Assembly: GCA_034416335.1 (NCBI GenBank)
Contig: DAOULV010000018.1
Location: 62,001-126,000, forward strand
DNA from: MGML01 sp034416335
Lineage (GTDB): Bacteria > Chloroflexota > Dehalococcoidia > Dehalococcoidales > UBA2162
DNA length: 64,000 nt
Direction of reading: 5' to 3'
The notes under the pieces were generated by a model, which ran no database searches, was not told where the DNA came from, and worked only from the letters and a program-made list of their open reading frames with translations. This document shows positions 44,069 to 52,781 of this stretch, in pieces. Numbering within the stretch: position 1 is the stretch's first letter; the number at the start of each line of letters is the position of its first letter. Both the position numbers and the translations under genes were made by a program.

Positions 44069-44965
44069 CTATAGATCCTGTTCGATCGTCTTTGGAAAGA
44101 GCTTCATGAGTTCCTCGAGTGTCCATGCACCATCTTTATAGATACCTTTCAACTCCTGCGGATCGGAATACAGGGCAACCCGTCCCCGTGAGGCTCCGAA
44201 TACCTTTCCGCTGATATTTTCTGCCTGATCGGTTGCCAGGTAGCAGACGACAGGTGCGATTTCTTCGGGATCCGGAGGTGCACTGGAATCCTCATATAGC
44301 TGCCGGTTGATGATACCGGCTTTGTACAGTTTATCCCACATCTGTGGAGCACCGTGATTCAGTCTGGTGCGTGCAACCGGAGCGATAGCGTTACAGGTTA
44401 TTTTATAACCTTCCAGTTTCATGCGACTGGCGATTCCTCTTGTCAGACTGACAACCGCCCCCTTTGCCGCCGTATAAGCATCGGCACCGGTCACTCCCAG
44501 CCAGGACGGCGACGCGAAGTTAATAATCCGGCCGGTCTTTTGTTTAATCATGACTGCAAGAGCGTGAGTACAGGTGTTAAGAGTTCCTTTTAGGGTAACC
44601 GCCAGCACCGCATCGGAGTCCTCTTCGTTTGTTTCCCATAACTGCCCGCCCCTTGCGATGGTGGCACAATTCACCAGTACATCTATTCTGCCAAAATTCC
44701 GGATACAGGTATCAATAATTCCCTTCGAGGCTTCGAAATCAGCCACCGAAGCGAAGCTTGAGACTGCGGTACCTCCGGCACTATTTATCTCGGCTGCTAC
44801 TTCATCCGCTGCTGCCGGGCCTGGATTTGTACCGTTGAGCTCCGTACCGAAATCATTCACGACCACCCTGGCACCGTGACGTGACATCGCCAGAGCTATT
44901 TCCCTGCCTATACCGCGTCCTCCACCTGCTATGACAGCACATTTACCTTCCAGTAATTTACTCAA
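44069..44965 (-). CDS. SDR-family oxidoreductase, longer type
   Basis: A 298-aa SDR with AGGGRGIGREIA near 12-23, and catalytic YTAAKGA near 163-169. It carries an extra C-terminal stretch after the NISGKVFGASRGRVALY strand (normally the end of the fold). This size resembles the SDRs fused to, or derived from, multifunctional hydroxyacyl-CoA dehydrogenases. VNCATI replaces the common NNAG. Role within the catabolic operon unknown. Confidence 0.82.
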   Translation of the reverse strand: MSKLLEGKCAVIAGGGRGIGREIALAMSRHGARVVVNDFGTELNGTNPGPAAADEVAAEINSAGGTAVSSFASVADFEASKGIIDTCIRNFGRIDVLVNCATIARGGQLWETNEEDSDAVLAVTLKGTLNTCTHALAVMIKQKTGRIINFASPSWLGVTGADAYTAAKGAVVSLTRGIASRMKLEGYKITCNAIAPVARTRLNHGAPQMWDKLYKAGIINRQLYEDSSAPPDPEEIAPVVCYLATDQAENISGKVFGASRGRVALYSDPQELKGIYKDGAWTLEELMKLFPKTIEQDL

Positions 44966-45007
44966 AGCGCCACTCCTGTCGTATTGTCATATATATAACC
45001 AGTCCGA

Positions 45008-46420
45008 TTACTTCTGCGCTACCCGTGAAAAGCCTGACTTTACTTCCGGTGATCCCGTAATATTTAGATACATATCCGTATCAACAGAGTATTCGGGCCA
45101 TTCGGGTACGCCTTTTGCCGATGGTTTACCGTTCTTCGCGAAGCTGGCCCATAAGGCCATAATTGTCTCTGAAACATTTCTATCCACTTCACTCAGTTCA
45201 GGAGTGGTCGTTTTTACCCCGAGTTGCTGCATAAACATACCGATGGACTTCCACCATCCCGTAGAATCATCCCAGTCACCGAAAACATAGGGGAGTTCAA
45301 TGGAATGTACGGATACACCACCTTCATTCCTCCAGTTGGCGGGTACCTGGTCGAAAATGCAGGCATACCCGTTGCATCCATGTTTTGTAACGGAATCAAG
45401 CATATCGATGTATGCCGGGACAAGCTGCGGTATGACCAGCCCGCCGGGGCCAACCAGCTCACCCAGGTTGGCGGATACTATGAGGGGCACCGGGTTGCAT
45501 GAGCCGGATTTGAACATCTTCGCGGGGCTATCCGGTAACAGCCAGCCGTCCGCGGCGGCATCCCATACGAATGCCGGAGGGCTGCCCGGAGCAGTACGAG
45601 GCGGCTCCAGCGCCTGATTGGCTTCGAGTATCTTTGAAAAGGGTAATGCACGCGCCTGTGCCAGCGGGTCATCGGATGAGTCTATTCCAAGCTTCTTAAA
45701 GAGCTCTTTGCCGCTTTCTTCAACCTCAGCCAGCGATTTTCCGGTAAGTACCACCGTAGAGGTACCGCTTTCGCATATCGCACGGTGGAATAATCCTTTG
45801 GCGAGAGGTGACAGCATCATAATCGATACTTTGGCTCCGCCACCGGATTCCCCGAAGATGGTGACATTATCCGGGTCACCGCCGAACGCCGCGATATTAT
45901 CCCGTATCCACTGGAGCGAAGCAATAAGGTCGAGGAACAGGTAATTGCCCGAAACACCCTCCGGCGATTCTCTGGAAAGAGCCGGATGCGCAAACAGACC
46001 GAATAGTCCAAGCCTGTGATTCAGAGTAACAACTACGACGCCGTTTTGCGGCAGCCGGTAGTTATTCCATATCTTATCGTTACCGCATCCCTCTGCATAC
46101 CCTCCGCCGTGCATCCAGACCAGTACCGGAAGTTTTTCATCCGGCTGCCTGGCAGGAGTAACCACATTAAGGTAGAGGCAGTCTTCACTCCGGGGAAATT
46201 CGTAAGACGAACCGGGGAGTTCAGCCCGTGGCGATATATTGCTGTATTCCGTACACTCCCGGGTGCCTTCCCAGGGCTCTACCGGCTGCGGTGGTTTCCA
46301 TCGCAGGTCTCCCACCGGAGGTGCTGCGTACGGTATCCCGCGAAAGATAGATACTTCTTTTCCTGGTTCACCAATGGTCGTTCCCGAAATGTAACCTTTG
46401 TCCGTTTTTACAGTCTGCAT
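45008..46420 (-). CDS. Type B carboxylesterase
   Basis: A 470-aa alpha/beta-hydrolase of the carboxylesterase B/p-nitrobenzyl esterase type: FRGIPYAAPPVGDLRWKPP near residues 25-43, SEDCLYLNV near 79-87, oxyanion-hole HGGGY near 104-108, nucleophile GESGGG near 191-196. No signal peptide, so it acts in the cytoplasm. It opens esters and could release the substrate of the downstream SDRs. Gap of 42 nt to the next gene. Confidence 0.9.
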   Translation of the reverse strand: MQTVKTDKGYISGTTIGEPGKEVSIFRGIPYAAPPVGDLRWKPPQPVEPWEGTRECTEYSNISPRAELPGSSYEFPRSEDCLYLNVVTPARQPDEKLPVLVWMHGGGYAEGCGNDKIWNNYRLPQNGVVVVTLNHRLGLFGLFAHPALSRESPEGVSGNYLFLDLIASLQWIRDNIAAFGGDPDNVTIFGESGGGAKVSIMMLSPLAKGLFHRAICESGTSTVVLTGKSLAEVEESGKELFKKLGIDSSDDPLAQARALPFSKILEANQALEPPRTAPGSPPAFVWDAAADGWLLPDSPAKMFKSGSCNPVPLIVSANLGELVGPGGLVIPQLVPAYIDMLDSVTKHGCNGYACIFDQVPANWRNEGGVSVHSIELPYVFGDWDDSTGWWKSIGMFMQQLGVKTTTPELSEVDRNVSETIMALWASFAKNGKPSAKGVPEWPEYSVDTDMYLNITGSPEVKSGFSRVAQK

Positions 46421-46454
46421 ATTATATATCCTCCTGAAAGAACTCGGTCTTTGT

Positions 46455-48212
46455 TTATTTACCCGACCTGGTTAAAGTAGCTCCAGTTATCAGCTTTGTC
46501 CTGTGCGCCGTACGGAAATATGACATACCGAAAGAATAACCCGGTATACTGCCGGAAACAACGATATGAATGTCTTCCGGGTTTACGACAGGAACCATCC
46601 CGCCTGGTCTGAGAGATTCTTTTATCACCGGCAGGCGGTCTTCAGGAATGGCGTCATGTGGAAAGAATATGTCTATATCGGGAGCAACGGTGTTAATCCT
46701 GTCCTGTATGCCCTGTATTTCCCGCTCAGTGAGTTCTTCGTACGGTACCATTGTGGTCTTATACAGGTAATCTCTCAGGCTTTGTTTGCTGTTATAACCG
46801 ATACGCTGCAGCATGATTGCCAGTTCCGGATGAACGACGATTATATGTTTTCTTAGATGAGCGCCGGGATTAGCCACACCAACCTTATACTGACCGAATG
46901 TGTTGCGGTCGGCTGCCACGTCTCTCACAATATAGTTAAGGACCTCATTTACATCCCAGGGCTCGACAACTCCTCCACCGTATATCCTTGTCATACCACC
47001 CATGACCGTGTCCACGGTCACGCAGCTGTCTTCCGGTTTATATCCCAGCCCTTCGTTAAAAGTCTCCCAGGGGCTCTCCTCCATATTTTCAGCCAAAACG
47101 TAGAATGTATGAGGAGACGGGCGGCCTATCAGTGCCATATCTATCTCTCCCGGCCAGAGATAACCTATATTGATAAGACTCAATCTTACGGCACGGCCGA
47201 TAGTGTTATTAGCCCGCCAGCCATGACCAAATAAGCCTACGCCGGAATTCATATTTATCTCCCTGCCGATAGGTCCGCTTACCATTATCATAAGAGTGAA
47301 CGACCCTTCAGAACTCATCATATGAGTGTAGGTATTATCTTCAGTCAGGCATTCCATGGCTGAAATAATAACCGGCAGGTACTCGGGTTTTGCTCCCGCC
47401 ATCACCGCGTTAACAGCTATTTTTTCAATAGGGGCTATACCGTTTCGGTAAGGTACCTTACCGATAACTTCATCGGCAGAACGCGTGGTCCCTGCCAGCA
47501 TCCGTTCGACGGCAAGCTTGGTGGGAGGTATCAGGGGCAAACCGTCGCCCCAGTGGTTCTCAAGGTACAGTTTGTTGAATGATTCGAGGGCGGACTCGTA
47601 AGTCTCTGCGGTGACCTCAACTGTTTCGGCTTGCTTTCCCCGGGCTATCAATCCCGGATTTTTCTCCTCCGGCGTAAGAGGCCTGGTAAGTGCGTCGATA
47701 ATACGGTCGATGGAAGCTTCTGCAACAGGTCTGATACTCTCCACGGTCGACCGGTTCGGGTAATAATCTATGGAGGGCAGGCTTACGATACGTATTGCCG
47801 GCATTCCCGCGTCCTCGGCCGACATTTTCGAGGTATGAATAGCATTATCGCCAATCACGAAAACGCCGGGTTTGCCGAGTTTTTCCAGAGCGATTACCTG
47901 CCGGCACTGAATCCATCCTCCCATCCCGTTATCGCCGACACCATAGATAAAGGTATCCATTTCTTTTTTTGCTTTCTCTGCAGCACCAGCATCTCCCCAG
48001 ACAAGCCTGAATGTCGTAGCTGTAGGATATCTTTCGTTCAGCAGTTCCTCGACTGCGGCGCAGAAATTATCCCCACCTTTCTTACCATCCCAGATAATTC
48101 CTATCGTTTTCCCCGCTAAATCCGTCACACGGGGATTAATAAGCCCCGCAGGTTCTGGAATATCAAGAACTCCCTGAGGATTCAAACACACCAGTGACAC
48201 TTTTTCTTTCAA
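46455..48212 (-). CDS. UGSC-like domain protein with large C-terminal domain, copy 1
   Basis: A 585-aa two-domain protein. The N-terminal domain (about 30-190) resembles the UGSC family, where LxGKTIGxxDNGK is followed by a selenocysteine-containing GDUGSC site. Here the counterpart reads GVGDNGMGGW, so neither the U nor the neighbouring Cys is kept. The C-terminal domain (about 210-585) starts WGDGLPLIPPTKLAVERML and contains NAVMAGAKPEYLPVI. It has no function I can name. The TTG start at 48212 abuts a dispersed repeat. A paralogue lies at 55039. Confidence 0.7.
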   Translation of the reverse strand: MKEKVSLVCLNPQGVLDIPEPAGLINPRVTDLAGKTIGIIWDGKKGGDNFCAAVEELLNERYPTATTFRLVWGDAGAAEKAKKEMDTFIYGVGDNGMGGWIQCRQVIALEKLGKPGVFVIGDNAIHTSKMSAEDAGMPAIRIVSLPSIDYYPNRSTVESIRPVAEASIDRIIDALTRPLTPEEKNPGLIARGKQAETVEVTAETYESALESFNKLYLENHWGDGLPLIPPTKLAVERMLAGTTRSADEVIGKVPYRNGIAPIEKIAVNAVMAGAKPEYLPVIISAMECLTEDNTYTHMMSSEGSFTLMIMVSGPIGREINMNSGVGLFGHGWRANNTIGRAVRLSLINIGYLWPGEIDMALIGRPSPHTFYVLAENMEESPWETFNEGLGYKPEDSCVTVDTVMGGMTRIYGGGVVEPWDVNEVLNYIVRDVAADRNTFGQYKVGVANPGAHLRKHIIVVHPELAIMLQRIGYNSKQSLRDYLYKTTMVPYEELTEREIQGIQDRINTVAPDIDIFFPHDAIPEDRLPVIKESLRPGGMVPVVNPEDIHIVVSGSIPGYSFGMSYFRTAHRTKLITGATLTRSGK

Positions 48213-48292
48213 TTTTTCACCCTCACCTAACCTCTCCCATCAAGGGAGAGGAATGTCCTGATTGATATTAAATGATGCTAATCAGAGGTTTC
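48213..48292. repeat. Single copy of the 127-bp family repeat between two operon genes
   Basis: TTTTTCACCCTCACCTAACC, CTCTCCC(A)TCAAGGGAGAGG and AATGTCCTGATTGATATTAA match the units at 3231-3565. The element fills the whole gap between the SDR stop and the TTG of the UGSC-like gene, so it may supply or remove translation signals within the operon. Confidence 0.8.
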
Positions 48293-49057
48293 TTAGTATG
48301 TAAACAGGTCCAGTCCGCCCATGACGTGAATATCCTGGCCGGTGATGTATTTACACTGTTCCGAGACGAGGAACGCAACGAGCGTAGCTACGTCTTCCGG
48401 TTCGCCGAGCTTGCGCATGGCAACCTGGGCCGATATCCGCTGCATCATTTCTGATTCGCTCATTCTGCCGCCGGCGGAATCTACCACTCCGAGGGTCACC
48501 GTATTGGCGACAATTCCCGCCCTGGCCCCTTCAAGAGCAGCAGTCTTTGCCAGTGCGATAACACCTGCTTTAGCTGCTGAATAGTTAGCCTGGCCGAAAC
48601 CGCCCTGCACGCCGGCGATGGATGAGATATTGACTATCCGGCCCCAGTTCCTCTCCACCATGGTGTCCCAGACTTCTTTTATCCAGTACCAGGGTCCGTC
48701 AAGGTCGATTTTCAGCAGGTTCTTCCAGTCCTCGACAGTTGTCTTCTGGATACGCCCGCCACCTCGGAGAAGAGCGGCATTGTTGACCAGAACGTCCACG
48801 GGCCCAAGCTCTTCGACGATTTTCTTGTGGGCTTCAACTACCTGTTCGTATTCACTCTGATCGGCTTTAATGGCGACTGTCTTGACCCCCATCGCGGCGA
48901 TATCCTTCGATATCTCCTGGGCTCCTTCATAATTAATATCGACGCAGGCAATGTCGGCGCCTTCGGCGGCAAGAGTTTTGGCAATAGTATCTCCCATTGC
49001 TCCTTTTCTGCCGGTACCGGTCACGATAGCAACTTTCCCTTTTAGTCCGTAATCCAT
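48293..49057 (-). CDS. SDR-family oxidoreductase
   Basis: A 254-aa SDR: TGTGRKGAMGDTIA near 13-26, NNAALLRGGGRIQ near 91-103, YSAAKAG near 156-162, and the C-terminal ITGQDIHVMGGLDLF intact. It is the first gene of the 49057-to-42102 operon and lies about 700 bp from the divergent MarR gene. Substrate unknown. Confidence 0.87.
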   Translation of the reverse strand: MDYGLKGKVAIVTGTGRKGAMGDTIAKTLAAEGADIACVDINYEGAQEISKDIAAMGVKTVAIKADQSEYEQVVEAHKKIVEELGPVDVLVNNAALLRGGGRIQKTTVEDWKNLLKIDLDGPWYWIKEVWDTMVERNWGRIVNISSIAGVQGGFGQANYSAAKAGVIALAKTAALEGARAGIVANTVTLGVVDSAGGRMSESEMMQRISAQVAMRKLGEPEDVATLVAFLVSEQCKYITGQDIHVMGGLDLFTY

Positions 49058-49343
49058 TTTCCCTACCTTCCTTCTTGTTTATTTATAACTGGTGTATTCA
49101 CCGGTGTTATTCGGTTACTCCTTTACTCAGTCATTATTTGAGGGCTGGAGTGTTAGATCCCCCGGTCCCTGCCCGTTTGAACAGGATAAGTATCATAACA
49201 TAAGGTCAGTTATTTTTAAATATGGTTATGCTGCAACTTGTGTGCTGGGAAATTTCCGTAATTACGAATATAAACCGGCTAGTATCCCATATTAATTTCA
49301 TTATGGAAGTTCTGTTCTTGTGACCGCCACGCTCATCTTTTCA

Positions 49344-49467
49344 GGCTGGCCCTGCCGCTAAGCCCGATTACCCCCAGGGCTCCGGACACGGGAGGAGTAT
49401 GGTTGGCATTTAAGCTGAGGTGAGCTGCTAACCCTCAGCACCCTGGTTTCTCCCGGCAGGACCAGCC
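49344..49467. ncRNA. Unidentified structured RNA or regulatory element
   Basis: A 14-bp stem (GGCTGGCCCTGCCG at 49344-49357 with CGGCAGGACCAGCC at 49454-49467, one mismatch) closes a 96-nt core. Inside, CCAGGG can pair with CCCTGG, CTCC with GGAG, and GGTTGGC with GCTAACC around AGCT-GAGGTG-AGCT, while the GAGG of that loop can pair with CCTC further on, a possible pseudoknot. Strand cannot be decided. It does not match the cobalamin, TPP, SAM, glycine or Moco riboswitch sequences I know, nor SRP, RNase P or tmRNA. Confidence 0.4.
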
Positions 49468-49541
49468 CTTACTCGATAATTTATCTTAATCGTTATATCC
49501 GCTTTGTTGATATGACCGGTGCTTGAAATGAGGAAACTTTT

Positions 49542-49579
49542 CATATAATATTATATGAAAACATATACGATATCATATG
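49542..49579 (+). promoter_or_regulatory. Palindromic operator-like sites upstream of the MarR gene
   Basis: CATATAATATTATATG (49542-49557) is a perfect 16-bp palindrome. Next to it, CATATACGATATCATATG (49562-49579) is a near-palindrome centred on GATATC. Its 15-nt core ATATGATATCGTATA (reverse strand, 49564-49578) recurs at 58874-58888. These are good candidates for binding by the MarR protein encoded downstream. Confidence 0.6.
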
Positions 49580-49749
49580 TATATATCTTATACGTTATTT
49601 TCGTGTATTATATGAATCCACTTCTTGTTTGTCAAGGTTCTTGAACGGGTGATTTAAAAAGATATGTACAATTATGTGAGTTAGAGGAAATTCAGGATTT
49701 TTATTAACCCTCAGCGAAAGTGCTATTATGATGACAGGAGATATTCGAT

Positions 49750-50226
49750 ATGGATAATGCGGAGCTTACCGACCAGGAACACAAATTGTGGATATTACTG
49801 CATCAGGCAAGAGATGCCGTATTGAAAGTCCGGGACAACGAATTAAACAAACATGGTCTGACAGCAGTTGAGTTCGGAGCGCTGCACATTATTAAAACAA
49901 TCGGCGGTGAAGCGACTCCCGCCATGGTCTCGAAACATATGTTACGTCAGCACCATTCGGTAACCGCTCTATTGAAAAGGATGGAGAATAAAGGGCTGGT
50001 AACGAGGACCAAAAGTCGCACCAGAAAAAATACCTGGATAATCAACCTGACGGAAAAGGGGCAGGAAGCTTTTAAACAGTCTTTTATAATAGATTCGGTA
50101 AATTCGGTTATGTCTGTCCTCACGGAAGATGAAAAAATACATCTCGAGGAATATCTGACAAAGTTACGGGACAGCGCCATCAGATATGCAGCAAGCTCAC
50201 AGGTCCAGCTTCCGACTTTCCCGTAA
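49750..50226 (+). CDS. MarR-family transcriptional regulator
   Basis: The 158-aa winged-helix protein has the MarR layout: dimer helix DQEHKLWILLHQARDAV at the N-terminus, EFGALHIIKTIGGEATPAMVSKHM (about 38-61), recognition helix HHSVTALLKRMENKGLVTR near 66-84 and the wing TRKNTWIINLTEKG near 88-101. AGGAG stands 9 nt upstream of the ATG. MarR proteins commonly repress catabolic or efflux genes and release DNA on binding small aromatic or other ligands. Its location between two catabolic operons and the shared palindromes support regulation of both. Confidence 0.9.
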   Translation: MDNAELTDQEHKLWILLHQARDAVLKVRDNELNKHGLTAVEFGALHIIKTIGGEATPAMVSKHMLRQHHSVTALLKRMENKGLVTRTKSRTRKNTWIINLTEKGQEAFKQSFIIDSVNSVMSVLTEDEKIHLEEYLTKLRDSAIRYAASSQVQLPTFP

Positions 50227-50325
50227 TGATTTGAAACCGTGGGTGAGATACCTGCAGTAACCCTGAACGATCCATATCAGGTAGACCTCGTTTCATTCGC
50301 ATTACTGTCTTTTGCATCCTGGCTA

Positions 50326-51663
50326 TTACTTATAGACACCGTATTCTTGAGCCGCCTCGATCATGGCGTGCAAGCATGCCGGGTCGCATTTATCCGGGCC
50401 GGAACCCAGCGACAGGATATAGCCGCCGCCTTTGCCACAGACCTCGATGAGTTTACGACAATACTCTTTAATTTCCTGCGGTGAGTGGGTGTAAAGCTGT
50501 GCTGCGGTGACGTTGCCGGTGATACAGGCGGAATCGCCCAGTATCTCTTTGGCTTTGAACATATCGGTTTGTTCCATCGTCCACACTACCGAAGTGCGCG
50601 GCAGCTCGCTGATGATTTTCAGGCGCTCTTCATTGTATTTCCCATCGATAACCATCGCCGGAACAAAACCTTCGTTAACGATGCCTAGTAGGAGTCTGCG
50701 GAAGGTAGGCCAGTAAAATTTCTCGAACTGTTTCACGGACATGAAACTGTCATCGCCCTTATGCATCGGGATAAAGACGATCGGACTGCGTGACATATCA
50801 GCCATGCTTACAGCCGATTGAATTGAACGTTCGGTGATGATTTCCAAAGTTTCCAGCAGCTTTTCCGGTTGACGATATATGTCCATCGTGGTGCCGCGTG
50901 TACCCCTCAGCGAGTCGGCAACCGTATCGAACGGTGCCTGTGAGCCGCCGCCCATGAAAGGCGGAAAGCCCGATTCCAGTGACACCCGGGCGCACTCTCT
51001 GATCACCTGCTGGTATTTAGCGTTTTCCTTGCTGGCTTTCCAGACAGCTTTAAAAAGCTTCTGAAAACCCGGGTCCTGGCACATTGCCATAAGTCGCTGG
51101 GGAAGCCCCTGGTAAGAAGACAACGGAGGGATATTCGCCACAGGTTCGAAGGCGCCCCAGGTACGGGGAGTAAAGCACCTCGCTCCGAAATCAAACGGGT
51201 CGTTTACAAAGAGGTCGTACTCATCTGCCTGCATATACTCTTTTTCCACAAAATTCTGAAGGCTGGCATTATCCGGCAGGCCATGACCGGGCCACTTGAT
51301 TGTCCTGTTATCGAGGATTTCATATACCCGGGCCGGGAAAAACCCGGGGATGTCGTTGGTATCCTGATCATAATCCTGAAGCCATTTAGTCCAGGCAGGC
51401 ATAATCCTGGAGTAATCGTAAATCACGTCCTTCAGTGTAAACCCGGCGTTATAAGCGATGATAGCACCGCTGGTAAGGTGGACGGGGACACGGTCAGGAA
51501 TCTCCATCTTGATGGCTTTAATCATACGGGCAGCGCGTTCCTGATATTTCTTCTTCGCCTCCGGGCTTTGAAAGTTAATATCATCGGTGGAAAGCCACTT
51601 TTTAAAACGCTCCTCGCGTTTTTCCTGCCAGGTCATCTCAGACCACTGTTTTTCTGTTTTCAC
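50326..51663 (-). CDS. Uroporphyrinogen decarboxylase-fold protein 1 (methyltransferase-like)
   Basis: About 445 aa of the URO-D family. I place the start at the GTG at 51663, which has AGGAG 8 nt upstream; an in-frame ATG 30 nt earlier has no ribosome site. Sequence landmarks include IPDRVPVHL near 52-60, GGSQAPFDTVADSLRG near 230-245, IYRQPEKLLE near 252-261 and KFYWPTFRRLL. This subfamily is closer to corrinoid/thiol methyltransferases (MtaA-like) than to HemE and lacks the HemE substrate-binding signature. Last gene of the 58742-to-50326 operon. Confidence 0.78.
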   Translation of the reverse strand: MKTEKQWSEMTWQEKREERFKKWLSTDDINFQSPEAKKKYQERAARMIKAIKMEIPDRVPVHLTSGAIIAYNAGFTLKDVIYDYSRIMPAWTKWLQDYDQDTNDIPGFFPARVYEILDNRTIKWPGHGLPDNASLQNFVEKEYMQADEYDLFVNDPFDFGARCFTPRTWGAFEPVANIPPLSSYQGLPQRLMAMCQDPGFQKLFKAVWKASKENAKYQQVIRECARVSLESGFPPFMGGGSQAPFDTVADSLRGTRGTTMDIYRQPEKLLETLEIITERSIQSAVSMADMSRSPIVFIPMHKGDDSFMSVKQFEKFYWPTFRRLLLGIVNEGFVPAMVIDGKYNEERLKIISELPRTSVVWTMEQTDMFKAKEILGDSACITGNVTAAQLYTHSPQEIKEYCRKLIEVCGKGGGYILSLGSGPDKCDPACLHAMIEAAQEYGVYK

Positions 51664-51724
51664 AGTACAAACTCCTGTTCCGAACATTAACAACCAGGAT
51701 ATGTTAATCGACTTGGATCAATGT

Positions 51725-52591
51725 TTAACTTAGATCCAGTAACCCGGCAGGATTCGATTTAACCATGAGTTCTATCTCTTCCGGCGATATTCCGTGATGG
51801 AGCAGGGTGCTGATGAACAATCTCATTCCTTCTACCGGGAGCGGGTTCTGGGGCTGCCCCAGGTCAGTGCTGACTATACAGTGTTCCGGTCCGATGGTCT
51901 TAATTACCTTTACCAACTGTGCCGGATCATGCCCGAACTCGTTAGGCAGTATTCCGATGATGGTAAATTCCATAAACGCCCCTGCTTCTGCCAGTTGCTG
52001 CATCTCCTCTATGGTCAATACCTCTTCCATAAATTCTTTATCCGTGGGATGAGTGATAATTATTTTCTTAATCCCGACTCTCTTCGCTTCTTCAACCAGA
52101 GCAAAGATTTCCCGCGGTGAGATGTGGCCGGTAGCCAGTACCATGTTATTCTTCTGTATCAGAGACAGTATCGGCTCCATTTCGGGCACCAGCTTACCCG
52201 CCTTATCGATTATAGAGAATCCTTCGCCTTTTAATGGAAGTCCCTGCGCTTTCATCATGTTTATGGAGTTGGCTGAAGAGAAAGTCGGCATCCACACCAC
52301 CCTGGCACCAAGCATTATCGAGTTCTCCAGGGCGTGAATGTTAAGTCCGCCGATTTCATAATCGAGGCAGATGCTGCCGAACACTTTTATATCCGGGACC
52401 AGCTGATTTACGATAATCGCTACCGCGGCAGTATAATTATGGCTCTTGAGGACGATTGCCTTCATTCGGGCCTGCTGCGCCTGCCTGGCTGCTTCTATCG
52501 CATCGACACGACTGAATCCGCCGGCGATACCCGGGTGCATATGCATGTCTATCGAGCCTGCAACAAGCTCGTCTATATTGGTAAATTGCAT
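51725..52591 (-). CDS. DUF6282 amidohydrolase-like protein
   Basis: The 288-aa protein has IDMHMHP near residues 14-20 (HxH metal site), KAIVLKSHN near 43-51, and TGHISPREIFALVEEA, IITHPTD with further His ligands. This TIM-barrel arrangement matches DUF6282 in the amidohydrolase superfamily. It would hydrolyse an amide, lactone or ring; the substrate is unknown. Its position directly after the DapA-like aldolases and before a URO-D-like gene suggests a common pathway. Confidence 0.8.
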   Translation of the reverse strand: MQFTNIDELVAGSIDMHMHPGIAGGFSRVDAIEAARQAQQARMKAIVLKSHNYTAAVAIIVNQLVPDIKVFGSICLDYEIGGLNIHALENSIMLGARVVWMPTFSSANSINMMKAQGLPLKGEGFSIIDKAGKLVPEMEPILSLIQKNNMVLATGHISPREIFALVEEAKRVGIKKIIITHPTDKEFMEEVLTIEEMQQLAEAGAFMEFTIIGILPNEFGHDPAQLVKVIKTIGPEHCIVSTDLGQPQNPLPVEGMRLFISTLLHHGISPEEIELMVKSNPAGLLDLS

Positions 52592-52679
52592 ATTCAGTCT
52601 CCTTAAAGCAGCCTGAGGATTATTTTCACTCCAATTTCAATACACCGATTATCTTGATTCTACTCAATTTTGGTTGTTG

Positions 52680-52750
52680 ACACTTCGACAAGCTCAGTAT
52701 GAACGGGAAAGACTACCGCTCATGGTGAGCCTGTCGAACCATAGCGGCAA
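52680..52750. repeat. Dispersed CTTCGACAAGCTCAG / GGTGAGCCTGTCGAA inverted repeat
   Basis: An intergenic copy of the TCGACAGGCTCA family lies in the 190-nt gap between the DapA-like gene and DUF6282 gene, interrupting the otherwise tight operon. Confidence 0.6.
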
Positions 52751-52781
52751 AATAAAGTATCACCAAGATTAAGTGAAAAGA

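Noticed and set aside
49344..49467. Known riboswitch (cobalamin, TPP, SAM, glycine, Moco) or SRP/RNase P/tmRNA
   Set aside because: None of the conserved boxes of these classes were found on either strand; left as an unidentified structured element.
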